Below, piece by piece: positions 23,396 to 30,544 of a stretch of 64,000 bases of DNA. Under the pieces are notes generated by a model. That model searched no databases. It saw nothing but the letters and a program-made list of their open reading frames with translations, and was not told where the DNA came from. Made by a program: the position numbers and the translations under genes. The DNA is from Orlajensenia stereocauli. Its GTDB lineage: Bacteria; Actinomycetota; Actinomycetes; Actinomycetales; Microbacteriaceae. Location: assembly GCF_039548895.1 (NCBI RefSeq), contig NZ_JBCLVG010000002.1. One strand, given 5' to 3'. Position 1 is the stretch's first letter, and every line of letters starts with the position of its first letter.

Positions 23396-23445
23396 CGCTG
23401 AGGTCCTGCTCGCTGAGGACCGCGCGGAGCGCGTGTTCGAAGCGC
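23396..23445. repeat. dispersed hairpin repeat, degenerate copy
   Basis: CGCTGAGG occurs at 23396 and again at 23411, the second followed by the hairpin CGCGC-GGA-GCGCG and the TTCGAAGCGC end. The stem differs at several positions from other copies but pairing is kept. Confidence 0.7.
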
Positions 23446-23465
23446 CCGTGAGTGATGTTCGGGCT

Positions 23466-24484
23466 CTAGAAAGGTGCGGCTTCGGTGGTGACGGTGTAGC
23501 CGGTGGGGGTGGTGATGCTGACTGTTCCGTCGGGTTGGCGTTGGTTGTGGATGCGGCTGAGATTCTTGCGTCGGTTGCCGGTGTCGCAGAGGGGGTGGAG
23601 GTTGTCCTCGTTGGTGGGGCCTGCGTCGCGGGCCCATTCGTCGAGGTGGTCGATGTCGGTGTCGGTGACGGGGCGGGCGCAGGTGGGGTCGATGCAGTCC
23701 TCGAACCGGATCGCCACCCAGTCGCGTTGTGCCTGGGTCGGGCGGTACCGGGTGCGGTCGTAGGTGAGTTTCTCGCCGCTGATCGGGTCGGTGAACACCC
23801 GCCGGAATGCGGGGGCGGCGGTGAGGAGGCGGGCGGCGCTGACCGGGTCGATGCGTCCGTAGCCGCGCAGTTCGATCGGTTCGGTGCCGTGGCCGAGGAG
23901 GGACAGGGCCGGGATCAGCAGGATGGGGTGGATGGTCGCGGCGGTGGGGGTGTCGTCGCCGGCGAGCCAGCCAGCGGCGAGGTCGGCGCGGATCTGGTGG
24001 CGCGCCGGAACACGACCACTGTCGCGGTGGTGGCGGGGTCGGCGAGCTGCTGGTCGAAGGACGACACCCCGGCGGGGTCGTCCCACCCGACCAGGAGGTC
24101 CAGCGCGGTGTTCACGTGGGCGACCGTGGTGGTGCCGGTGGTGAAGGCGGCGTGCAGGTGCGGCATCCGGTCTTCGAGGGTCTGGGCGCGGTGGGCGAGG
24201 TGACGCACCTGCCCGGAGGACATCCGCAACCGCAACCCGGCGTCGTAGGCGGCGACGTCCTCGGCGAGAGCGATCGCGTCGGGTTGCCCGGTGCCGGTGG
24301 TGCGGAGGTAGATGTGCGGGTTCGCTCGCGCCAACCGCAACAGTTCCGCCAACGCCGTCCACAGCCGTGCCTGCGCCCGATTCTCAGCGGTTCGCGCGGT
24401 GACGGCTTCATCGAGCCGGTCGAGGATCAGGTCGAGCCCGGTCGCGACAGTCGTGCCCGGGACGCAGGGGATGGATGTGGTCAT
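23466..24484 (-). pseudogene. DUF222/HNH endonuclease (13E12-type), broken by internal deletion and frameshift
   Basis: The N-terminal part (24484 down to about 24005) reads MTTSIPCVPGTTVATGLDL, followed by the helical DUF222 region. The C-terminal part lies in another frame (from about 24000 to 23466) and carries RYRPTQAQRDWVAIRFEDC, CARPVTDTDIDHLDEWAR and NEDNLHPLC, an HNH nuclease core. The frames switch at about 24000, where VVVFRR meets HQIRADLAAG. Intact relatives are usually about 430-480 residues; only about 340 codons remain, so roughly 100 central codons also seem lost. GGAG lies 6 nt before the chosen ATG. These genes occur in many copies in actinobacteria and decay often. A sequencing error could explain the frame shift but not the missing segment. 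Confidence 0.82.
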
Positions 24485-24628
24485 CCGGTACTCCATCAAG
24501 GTCGCGGCACGGGTACTTGAGAGTGAGTCCAGATTAGCACAAGATGACGATTGTTCACGGGGTTATGCACAAGCAGACTCGATGATGTGTGCGGTATTCG
24601 GACGGACGGACCCACGGACGGACGCGTC

Positions 24629-25393
24629 TCAGGCGCTCACCGTGGGCGCGTCAGCGAGCCAGTCCGTGATCCGCGTCGAGGCCAGGGTCGCTCCCGGCCC
24701 CGGCAACAGCTCATCTTCTTCGAGCAGCGTGCCGAAGTACTGAGCCAGGGGATCGGCCACGACCTCGCGTGGGTCCTGCCGGATGTCCAGGCCCCGTCGC
24801 ACGATCTCCGCGAGCCTGAATCGCTCCGGGCCCGCGAACTCGGCCAGTCCGTTCAGCGGACGGCCGAGAGCGACCGAGGCCGTCGCCGCGGCCACGTCAT
24901 CGGCGGCCATCGGCTGGATGAACGCGTTCGACACTCGAACGGCGCCGCGCACGAAGGCGGCATCCGCGATGCTCTGGATGAATTCGAAGAACTGCGTCGC
25001 GTGAACGATGGAGTACGGGCGGCCGGATGCCCGCACGAGTTGCTCCTGCACTGCCTTCGCGGCGAAGTAGCCGCCCTCGGTGCCGGCGAGCCTGTCGGTG
25101 CCGACGACCGAGAGCGCCACGTGATGACCCACACCGGCCGCGGCCCCGTAGGTGAGCAGATTGAGTGTCGACCCGTAGAAGAACTCGTTCGCCTCACGTT
25201 CGTCGAGGTACCCCGAGTTCGACACGTCGATCACCGTCTCAACGCCGGTGAGGGCTTCGGCGAGGCCCTCACCGGTGTAGGAGTTGACCCCGGTCGCGCG
25301 CGATGCCGCGACGACGTCGTGAGCGTCGGCGCGCAGTCTGGAGACGAGTCGCGTTCCGATGAGGCCGGTACCGCCGATGACCGCGATGCGCAT
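24629..25393 (-). CDS. NmrA-like NAD(P)-binding oxidoreductase, ECF41-associated paralogue 2
   Basis: The 254-residue protein starts MRIAVIGGTGLIGTRLVSRL with the GGTGLIG cofactor loop, and continues with ETVIDVSN, HHVALSVVGTDRL and YSIVHATQFFEF. It is clearly a paralogue of the gene immediately upstream (shared GVNsyTGEGLAE, ALSvVGtDRL and ATQFxEF blocks). Such epimerase/dehydrogenase-like proteins are one of the three classes (carboxymuconolactone decarboxylases, oxidoreductases, epimerases) found beside ECF41 sigma factors. It starts 6 nt after its paralogue, so both depend on the promoter at 26241-26267. Substrate unknown. Confidence 0.88.
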   Translation of the reverse strand: MRIAVIGGTGLIGTRLVSRLRADAHDVVAASRATGVNSYTGEGLAEALTGVETVIDVSNSGYLDEREANEFFYGSTLNLLTYGAAAGVGHHVALSVVGTDRLAGTEGGYFAAKAVQEQLVRASGRPYSIVHATQFFEFIQSIADAAFVRGAVRVSNAFIQPMAADDVAAATASVALGRPLNGLAEFAGPERFRLAEIVRRGLDIRQDPREVVADPLAQYFGTLLEEDELLPGPGATLASTRITDWLADAPTVSA

Positions 25394-25399
25394 GATGGC

Positions 25400-26185
25400 C
25401 TACTTCACCGCGGCCGGCTGGCCCGCGACAGCAGAGGGCTGGGCCTGCGCCTCGAGCCACTGGGCGAACGAGGTGGTCGAGAGCCGTGCATCGGGCCCGG
25501 GGGTGAGCTCGTCGCCCTCGAGCTTCGTGCCGAAGTAGTGCGCCTCGGGGTCGGAGACGACCGCGCGGGTGTCGCCCTTCGCTGCGAGCACGGTGCGCAC
25601 CAGCTCGTCCTGGCCGAGACGCTGGGGTCCGGCGATCTCGAGAGTGCCGTTGAGCGGCTCATGCGCTGCGACCCGCGCGACATCGATCGAGACATCCGCC
25701 GCGGCGATCGGCTGCATGAGTCCGGTGGAGACGCGGGCCACGCCGTCGACCGTCGCCTCGTCGGCGATGCGCCCCATGAACTCGTGGAACTGCGTCGCGC
25801 GCACGATCGAGTAGGGCAGTCCCGACTCCTCGATGAGCTTCTCCTGGGCCACCTTGGCTCGCAGGTAGCCGCTGTTCGGAAGACGGTCGGCGCCGACGAT
25901 GGACAGAGCGACATGGTGAGTGACGCCGGCCTCGCGTTCGGCGGCGAGGAGGTTGGCCGTGGAGGTCGTGAAGAACGCGAGCACGTCGGCATCCGCGAAC
26001 GATGGCGAGTTCGACACGTCGACCACGACGTTCGCACCGACGAGCACCTCGGCGAGTCCCTCGCCCGTGATGGTGTTCACGCCGGAGTTGGGCGACGCGG
26101 CGATGGCGTCGTGGCCGTGCTCGGCGAGGTGCCGGACGACCTGGGATCCGATGAGGCCGGTGCCTCCGATGACGACGATCTTCAT
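25400..26185 (-). CDS. NmrA-like NAD(P)-binding oxidoreductase, ECF41-associated paralogue 1
   Basis: The 261-residue protein starts MKIVVIGGTGLIGSQVVRHL and retains the NAD(P) loop, NVVVDVSNSPSF, HHVALSIVGADRLP and YSIVRATQFHEFMG. It probably reduces or isomerises a small molecule, with the second paralogue arising by tandem duplication. A GGAAGG ribosome site precedes the ATG at 26185. A predicted ECF41 promoter (CGTCACA-N16-GGTC) lies about 60 nt upstream, making this gene pair a likely target of one of the two ECF41 sigma factors nearby. Confidence 0.9.
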   Translation of the reverse strand: MKIVVIGGTGLIGSQVVRHLAEHGHDAIAASPNSGVNTITGEGLAEVLVGANVVVDVSNSPSFADADVLAFFTTSTANLLAAEREAGVTHHVALSIVGADRLPNSGYLRAKVAQEKLIEESGLPYSIVRATQFHEFMGRIADEATVDGVARVSTGLMQPIAAADVSIDVARVAAHEPLNGTLEIAGPQRLGQDELVRTVLAAKGDTRAVVSDPEAHYFGTKLEGDELTPGPDARLSTTSFAQWLEAQAQPSAVAGQPAAVK

Positions 26186-26240
26186 GAGCGAGTTCCTTCC
26201 GTCACGGCCTGCGGTGATTCCGCTGCCTTCAGATAGCTCA

Positions 26241-26267
26241 GACCGAGTGGCGGCTCGGTCTGTGACG
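26241..26267 (-). promoter_or_regulatory. predicted ECF41 promoter of the NmrA-like pair
   Basis: On the minus strand CGTCACA (26261-26267) is followed by 16 nt and GGTC (26241-26244). The published ECF41 consensus, from memory, is TGTCACA-N16-CGTC. The predicted 5' leader is about 50 nt. Confidence 0.65.
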
Positions 26268-26279
26268 GATGCGGCCGAA

Positions 26280-26660
26280 TCAGTCCCGACCGCCCCCTGG
26301 TGATCGGCCGTTCCAGTGCTCGAGCTTCGCCGTGGCGGTGCAGAGCCAGAGAGCGCCGACGCTCCCGTCGGCCGAGGCGTCGACGGCGAGGATGCCGAGC
26401 ACGTCGCCGGGGGCACCCCCGTCGCGCAGGGCAATGCCGGGTGCACCGTTCACGCTCGCGGCCTCGAAGGAGGCATCCGGATGCCTCACGGTCAGGTCGC
26501 CGAGGGCCCGGCTGACGCGTGCCCGACCTGAGATCACCCCTCCGGCGCTGGTACCGGAGTCGATGACGAGCCGCGCGTCGGGGTGGAGGATCGCCGCGAG
26601 TGCCAGGTCGTCGTGCCGGTCGAGCGCGACGAGGAGGCGGGCGACACGGTCAGGCGACAC
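26280..26660 (-). CDS. SnoaL-like (NTF2-fold) small protein overlapping the ECF41 gene
   Basis: The 126-residue protein has the NTF2/SnoaL pattern: VARLLVALDRHDDLALAAIL, HPDARLVIDSG, and a C-terminal LGILAVDASADGSVGALWLC strand pair. It starts with a GTG 11 nt inside the end of the sigma gene (the sigma stop is at 26650-26652), so it should be co-translated. The same fold forms the C-terminal regulatory domain of ECF41 proteins, which makes a related ligand or a decoy role conceivable. No catalytic residues can be assigned. Confidence 0.75.
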   Translation of the reverse strand: MSPDRVARLLVALDRHDDLALAAILHPDARLVIDSGTSAGGVISGRARVSRALGDLTVRHPDASFEAASVNGAPGIALRDGGAPGDVLGILAVDASADGSVGALWLCTATAKLEHWNGRSPGGGRD

Positions 26661-27528
26661 CGGAGGCCACGGCCTGGAGCTTGGCCGGGTTGAGGATCCA
26701 CAGCACCTGGTCGATCCCCTCCGTGGAGGCGACAACGGTGAGCACGGCGAAGGTCGCTCCGTCCTTCGACAACACCACGGACGGCTGGCCGTTGGTCTCG
26801 GCATCCGTGATCGTCACGCCACCCCAGAACGTGGTGTGGAAGGCACGCACGAACTTGGCGACGGTGTGGCGACCACGAACCGGGAACCTCGATGCCCGCA
26901 CGGCGCCACCACCGTCCGAGTACGACACCACGTCTTCGGCGAACAGGCGCTCGAGCGCATCGAGGTCGCCGGTCTGGGCCGCCGCGAGGAACGCCGTGAG
27001 CAGGCGCCGTTGATCGGCCGGAGCCACCTCTCGACGTCGCTCGCCGGCCAGGTGCCTGCGGGCGCGACTGACGAGCTGACGCACCGCCGGCTCCGAGTGC
27101 TGCACGATCTCGGCGATCTGCGCGTAGGGGTAATCGAAGGCCTCGCGCAGCACATAGGCGGCCCGCTCGGTCGGGGTGAGGCGTTCGAGGATGACGAGCA
27201 CGGCGAAGCCGAGCGCCTCGGCGTGCTCTGCCCCCAGCGTCGGGTCGGCACTGGTGTCGACGGGCTCCGGCAGCCAGGGCCCGATGTAGGTCTCGCGGCG
27301 GGAGTGCGCGGACTGCAGGGCGTTGATGGCCAGGCGTGTGGTCGTCGTGGCGAGGAAAGCCGCCGCGTTCTCGACGACAGTGCGGTCGGTGCGCTGCCAG
27401 CGCAGCCAGGCGTCCTGCACGATGTCCTCGGCCTCGCCGGCGCTGCCGAGCATCCTGTAGGCGATGCCGAACAACCGGGGTCGCACGGCGCTGAACAGCT
27501 CGAGTGCCTCGTCGAGGTCGGCATCCAT
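26650..27528 (-). CDS. ECF41 group sigma factor (SigJ-like) with SnoaL-like C-terminal domain
   Basis: The 292-residue protein has sigma region 2 (LFGIAYRMLGSAGEAEDIVQ, DAWLRWQR), the ECF41 linker motif WLPEP, region 4 (LTPTERAAYVLREAFDYPYA ... VRQLVSRARRHL) and a C-terminal NTF2-like domain with DVVSYSDGGGAVRASR (DGGG motif) and ILNPAKL (NPDKL-type motif). These three motifs define ECF41, whose fused domain replaces an anti-sigma factor. The ATG at 27528 is chosen because it starts the family N-terminus. A matching ECF41 promoter lies upstream, so it should be autoregulated. Confidence 0.93.
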   Translation of the reverse strand: MDADLDEALELFSAVRPRLFGIAYRMLGSAGEAEDIVQDAWLRWQRTDRTVVENAAAFLATTTTRLAINALQSAHSRRETYIGPWLPEPVDTSADPTLGAEHAEALGFAVLVILERLTPTERAAYVLREAFDYPYAQIAEIVQHSEPAVRQLVSRARRHLAGERRREVAPADQRRLLTAFLAAAQTGDLDALERLFAEDVVSYSDGGGAVRASRFPVRGRHTVAKFVRAFHTTFWGGVTITDAETNGQPSVVLSKDGATFAVLTVVASTEGIDQVLWILNPAKLQAVASGVA

Positions 27529-27580
27529 GTCGCAGTCCTGTCGGTCAGCGGACGGGGCCGCACCGGCCCTCACCCACTGA

Positions 27581-27607
27581 GACCGCGCAGCACGCCGTTC
27601 TGTGACA
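27581..27607 (-). promoter_or_regulatory. predicted ECF41 promoter of the first sigma gene
   Basis: On the minus strand TGTCACA (27601-27607), 16 nt, then GGTC (27581-27584), about 53 nt before the start codon at 27528. The -35 box is a perfect match to the remembered consensus. Confidence 0.7.
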
Positions 27608-27678
27608 GATCTCGATCGATTCGTTCCGGATGCTCGGACCCTACTCTGCGGCGGCGGAGGGCGCGAGGTGCACGCCCA

Positions 27679-27705
27679 TGTCACATCCGCCCCTCGACCG
27701 GTGTC
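27679..27705 (+). promoter_or_regulatory. predicted ECF41 promoter of the decarboxylase-type gene
   Basis: TGTCACA (27679-27685), 16 nt, then TGTC (27702-27705), about 41 nt before the ATG at 27747. It is divergent from the sigma-gene promoter with 71 nt between the two -35 boxes. Confidence 0.7.
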
Positions 27706-27746
27706 TCCATATCGACAGGAATGACACATTCGAATGGAGCGATGAC

Positions 27747-28340
27747 ATGAGTGATGCACGGATTCCGGCGGTCGAGGTCACGGGCGGCTACGGGGCGGTG
27801 GTCAAGTTGGCCATGCGCAAGATGGTCGGCAGCGTGCCCGACTCCCTCGGGGTGCTCTGGAACAACCCGGCCGTCTTCAAGGGCATGATGGCCTTCAATG
27901 GCAAGGCGAGGAAGTGGCACGAGCTCGACAAGAACCTGGAGTCGTTGGCGAACATGGCCGCCGCTGCGGCTGTCGGATGCAGCTTCTGCCTCGACCTCAA
28001 CTACTTCATGGCGCACAACAGCGGCCTCGACGAGGTGAAGGCCCGGGAGGTGCCGCGGTGGCGCACCTCCGAGGTGTTCACGCCGCTGGAACGTGCTGTC
28101 ATGGAGTACGCGGATGCGATGAGCCAGACCCCTGTGGCTGTGACGGATGCGCTCTCGACCGAGTTGCTCGCCCAGCTCGGCGCGCCGGCACTCATCGAGC
28201 TGACGGCGCGGGTGGCGCTGATGAACACCAGCGCCAGGGTGAACATCGCCCTCGGCATCCATTCGGCGGAATTCGCGGATGCGTGTGGCCTGCCCCCACT
28301 GGCGAGCGCGCCTGATGCCGCCGTAGGGTCGACGGCATGA
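27747..28340 (+). CDS. carboxymuconolactone decarboxylase/AhpD-like protein
   Basis: The 197-residue helical protein contains AAAAVGCSFCLDLNYFMAHNSG, the CxxC plus downstream His of the AhpD/CMD family, used for peroxide reduction or decarboxylation. This is the best conserved target class of ECF41 sigma factors. GGAG lies 8 nt before the ATG at 27747. A predicted ECF41 promoter precedes it, and its stop overlaps the start of the second ECF41 gene (ATGA), so a sigma factor from one operon would drive synthesis of the other. Confidence 0.92.
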   Translation: MSDARIPAVEVTGGYGAVVKLAMRKMVGSVPDSLGVLWNNPAVFKGMMAFNGKARKWHELDKNLESLANMAAAAAVGCSFCLDLNYFMAHNSGLDEVKAREVPRWRTSEVFTPLERAVMEYADAMSQTPVAVTDALSTELLAQLGAPALIELTARVALMNTSARVNIALGIHSAEFADACGLPPLASAPDAAVGSTA

Positions 28341-29203
28341 GCGACGACCCGTTCATCACCCACCGGCGGCTGCTGTTCACAGTCGCCTACGAGATGCTCG
28401 GCTCGGCCGCTGACGCCGAGGACGTGTTGCAGGAGTCGTGGCTGCGGTGGTCGGAGGTCGACCAGTCGCAGGTGCGCGAGCCGCGTGCCTACCTCGTGCG
28501 CACGGTGACCAGGCAGGCACTGAACCTGGTCCGCTCGCACTCGCGGCGCCGGGAGGACTACATCGGGGAGTGGCTGCCCGAGCCGCTGCTCACGACCCCC
28601 GACGTGGCCGATGACGTCGAGCTCGCCGAGAGCGTGTCCATGGCCATGCTCACGGTGCTGGAGACTCTCGTGCCGACCGAGCGTGCTGTGTTCGTGCTGC
28701 GCGAGGTGTTCGACGTCCCCTACGAGGAGATCGCCGAAGTACTCGACAAGGAGCCTGCGGCAGTGCGGCAGATCGCCCATCGCGCCCGGGATCATGTGGC
28801 GGCCCGGCGTCCGCGCATCCGTGTCGATCGGACGGAGCAGCAGGATGTCGTGGAGCGATTCGTGCTGGCGCTCAACACGGGCGACCTGCCCGGGCTGCTG
28901 GCGGTGCTCGCTCCCGACGTGGTGCTCGTCGCCGATGGCAACGGGCTCATCGGCGCTGCTCGCAAGCCGATCGTGGGGGCCGAGAAGCTCGCGACCTACC
29001 TCATCAACGGAGCCGCACGGGTGACGTTCGTCGGCGCCGTCGCCTCGCTCAACGGAACGACCGGGGCGCTGTTCGACGTGAACGGGGCGCTCGCCGCAGC
29101 CGTCAGCATGGTGGTGGTGGACGGGCGCGTCACCCAGCTGTTCTCGGTCGTGAATCCCGACAAGCTCGAACGGCTCGATGCCGCGGTGACGCTGGCGCGT
29201 TGA
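28337..29203 (+). CDS. second ECF41 group sigma factor with SnoaL-like C-terminal domain
   Basis: The 288-residue protein has regions 2 and 4 (LLFTVAYEMLGSAADAEDVL; TERAVFVLREVFDVPYEEIA), the WLPEP linker and the NPDKL motif, all ECF41 hallmarks. The DGGG motif of the C-terminal domain is changed to ADGNGLIGAARKP, so its regulation may differ from the first ECF41. It is co-transcribed with the CMD-type gene through a 4-nt ATGA overlap. The two sigma factors are clearly homologous but divergent enough to have separate signals. Confidence 0.93.
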   Translation: MSDDPFITHRRLLFTVAYEMLGSAADAEDVLQESWLRWSEVDQSQVREPRAYLVRTVTRQALNLVRSHSRRREDYIGEWLPEPLLTTPDVADDVELAESVSMAMLTVLETLVPTERAVFVLREVFDVPYEEIAEVLDKEPAAVRQIAHRARDHVAARRPRIRVDRTEQQDVVERFVLALNTGDLPGLLAVLAPDVVLVADGNGLIGAARKPIVGAEKLATYLINGAARVTFVGAVASLNGTTGALFDVNGALAAAVSMVVVDGRVTQLFSVVNPDKLERLDAAVTLAR

Positions 29204-29372
29204 ATTTAGCCCGATTCTCTGCCCCGAGGGAGGGGAACGCACGATGCCGACTGGCCACGACTGTGTGCGCGTGCCCTCTCGGAGCCGCGGGAGCGCTACC
29301 GCAGTCGGGCGACCGCGACTACCGTGAGGCGCAAGCGCGCAACGATGCGTGCCGCGAGGGAGAGGACGGACC

Positions 29373-29726
29373 ATGGATGCCACCCCCGAGGAGATCGCGC
29401 GAGCCTTCTCGAGCCACCGCTTCGAGGACGCACTGCCGTACCTCGCCGAGGATATCGTCTGGAGCCTCGTCGGCGCAGACCCCGTGCTCGGGCGCGACGC
29501 CGTCGAGAAGCTCTGCCGCGGCACCGCTGCCGACCTCGCAGACGTCACCACCGAGTTCCAGCGCTTCCGCACCGTGGTGGGGGAGGACGGCGTCGTGGTC
29601 GACAGCCTGGCCCGCTACACCGAGTCCGGGGGAGCGGTCTCCGTCGTAGCGTCGTGCGACATCTACGACTTCGTCGACGGCAGGGTGACCGAGATCATCT
29701 CGTACACGGTCGACGTGGGGGAGTGA
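29373..29726 (+). CDS. nuclear transport factor 2-like (SnoaL) protein
   Basis: The 117-residue protein (MDATPEEIARAFSSHRFEDA, LPYLAEDIVWSLVGADPVLG, RVTEIISYTVD) has the NTF2-like cone fold used by ketosteroid isomerases, SnoaL cyclases and ECF41 C-terminal domains. The pocket residues give no clear substrate. It begins 169 nt after the second ECF41 gene on the same strand with GAGGACGGACC upstream, so it may have its own promoter. It is the second stand-alone SnoaL-type protein at this locus. Confidence 0.82.
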   Translation: MDATPEEIARAFSSHRFEDALPYLAEDIVWSLVGADPVLGRDAVEKLCRGTAADLADVTTEFQRFRTVVGEDGVVVDSLARYTESGGAVSVVASCDIYDFVDGRVTEIISYTVDVGE

Positions 29727-29752
29727 CGGCTGTCGACCTCTTCGGGGCGGCG

Positions 29753-30445
29753 TCAGCCGAGCGCCTCGGCCGCGCGCCGTCGCTCGAGGCCCTCGATGAG
29801 GAGGTCGAGCCCGAACTCGAACTCGGTCTGGTCGTCGCACCAGCCGAGCGTCGACTCCGGGTCATCGTGGACGACGGTGGACAGCATCGCGGCGAGATGA
29901 GGTGCGAACCCCGCCAGCGCATCCAACTCCGCAGGGCCCGGAGTCTGCGAGTCGTCGCCCAGCTCCTGGACGTAGCCGTAGAGCCGGCTGCCCATCACAT
30001 GCAGGCTGTGGTGGATGAGTTCGTGCGACATGCCGCCTGAGCTCATGACAGCCACGATGCCGTCGATGTGACGGATGGCGGTGAGCCCGGGTGCCCCGCG
30101 CACGTTCATGACTCCGGGTGCCCACGGGTGTCGCAGCATCACGCGCCGCGTTCCGAGGAGTCGTTCACGAAGAGCTGCCGCCCAGGTCGATGCATCGATC
30201 GATGCCGGCGCGTCGAACCCGTCGACCTCTCGCTCCACCTCGGCGAACACGACCTCGATCACCCCGTCGAGGATCGCGTTCTTGTTGGCCAGGTGGTAGT
30301 AGATCGACATCGCCTCGACGCCCAGGTCGTTGGCGAGCGCCCTCATGGTGAGCGCCTCGATGCCATCGCGGTCGGCGAGCCGGACGGCCGCCTGCAGCAC
30401 GGTGTCGCGACTGAGCGGCGCTCGCTCGGCGGTCTTCGGGGGCAT
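29753..30445 (-). CDS. TetR family transcriptional repressor
   Basis: The 230-residue protein has the N-terminal TetR helix-turn-helix (PLSRDTVLQAAVRLADRDGI, TMRALANDLGVEAMSIYYHL) and a TetR_C-type ligand domain with APGVMNVRGAPG and DQTEFEFGLDLLIEGLERRR near the end, as in regulators of tetracycline-like efflux or oxidoreductases. It is divergent from a quinone oxidoreductase, and the 99-nt gap carries two CTTAC-type operators, so it very likely represses both genes. The effector is unknown. Confidence 0.92.
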   Translation of the reverse strand: MPPKTAERAPLSRDTVLQAAVRLADRDGIEALTMRALANDLGVEAMSIYYHLANKNAILDGVIEVVFAEVEREVDGFDAPASIDASTWAAALRERLLGTRRVMLRHPWAPGVMNVRGAPGLTAIRHIDGIVAVMSSGGMSHELIHHSLHVMGSRLYGYVQELGDDSQTPGPAELDALAGFAPHLAAMLSTVVHDDPESTLGWCDDQTEFEFGLDLLIEGLERRRAAEALG

Positions 30446-30505
30446 GGTTCACCTCATGACGCGGGATCTGTTGCGATCGCTCTGGACGGCGCGCTGAAAA
30501 GAGCG

Positions 30506-30535
30506 TAACTTACACCGTATAACTTACGACGTAAG
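30506..30535. promoter_or_regulatory. tandem TetR operators, second one a perfect palindrome
   Basis: CTTACGACGTAAG (30523-30535) is a perfect 6+1+6 palindrome. A related site TAACTTACACCGTAT begins at 30506; the 12-nt blocks TAACTTACACCG and TAACTTACGACG are repeated 14 nt apart. They sit 9 nt upstream of the oxidoreductase start codon. Confidence 0.8.
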
Positions 30536-30544
30536 GGATTCATT

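Noticed and set aside
24551..26236. A 561-codon open frame on the plus strand
   Set aside because: It lies antisense to two well-supported NmrA-like genes and has the repetitive Arg/Gly/Glu-rich composition of a high-GC shadow frame.
28324..28336. TAGGGT-N7-ATG leaderless promoter for the second ECF41 gene
   Set aside because: The box is inside the CMD-type coding end and the genes overlap by ATGA, so co-translation explains the start.
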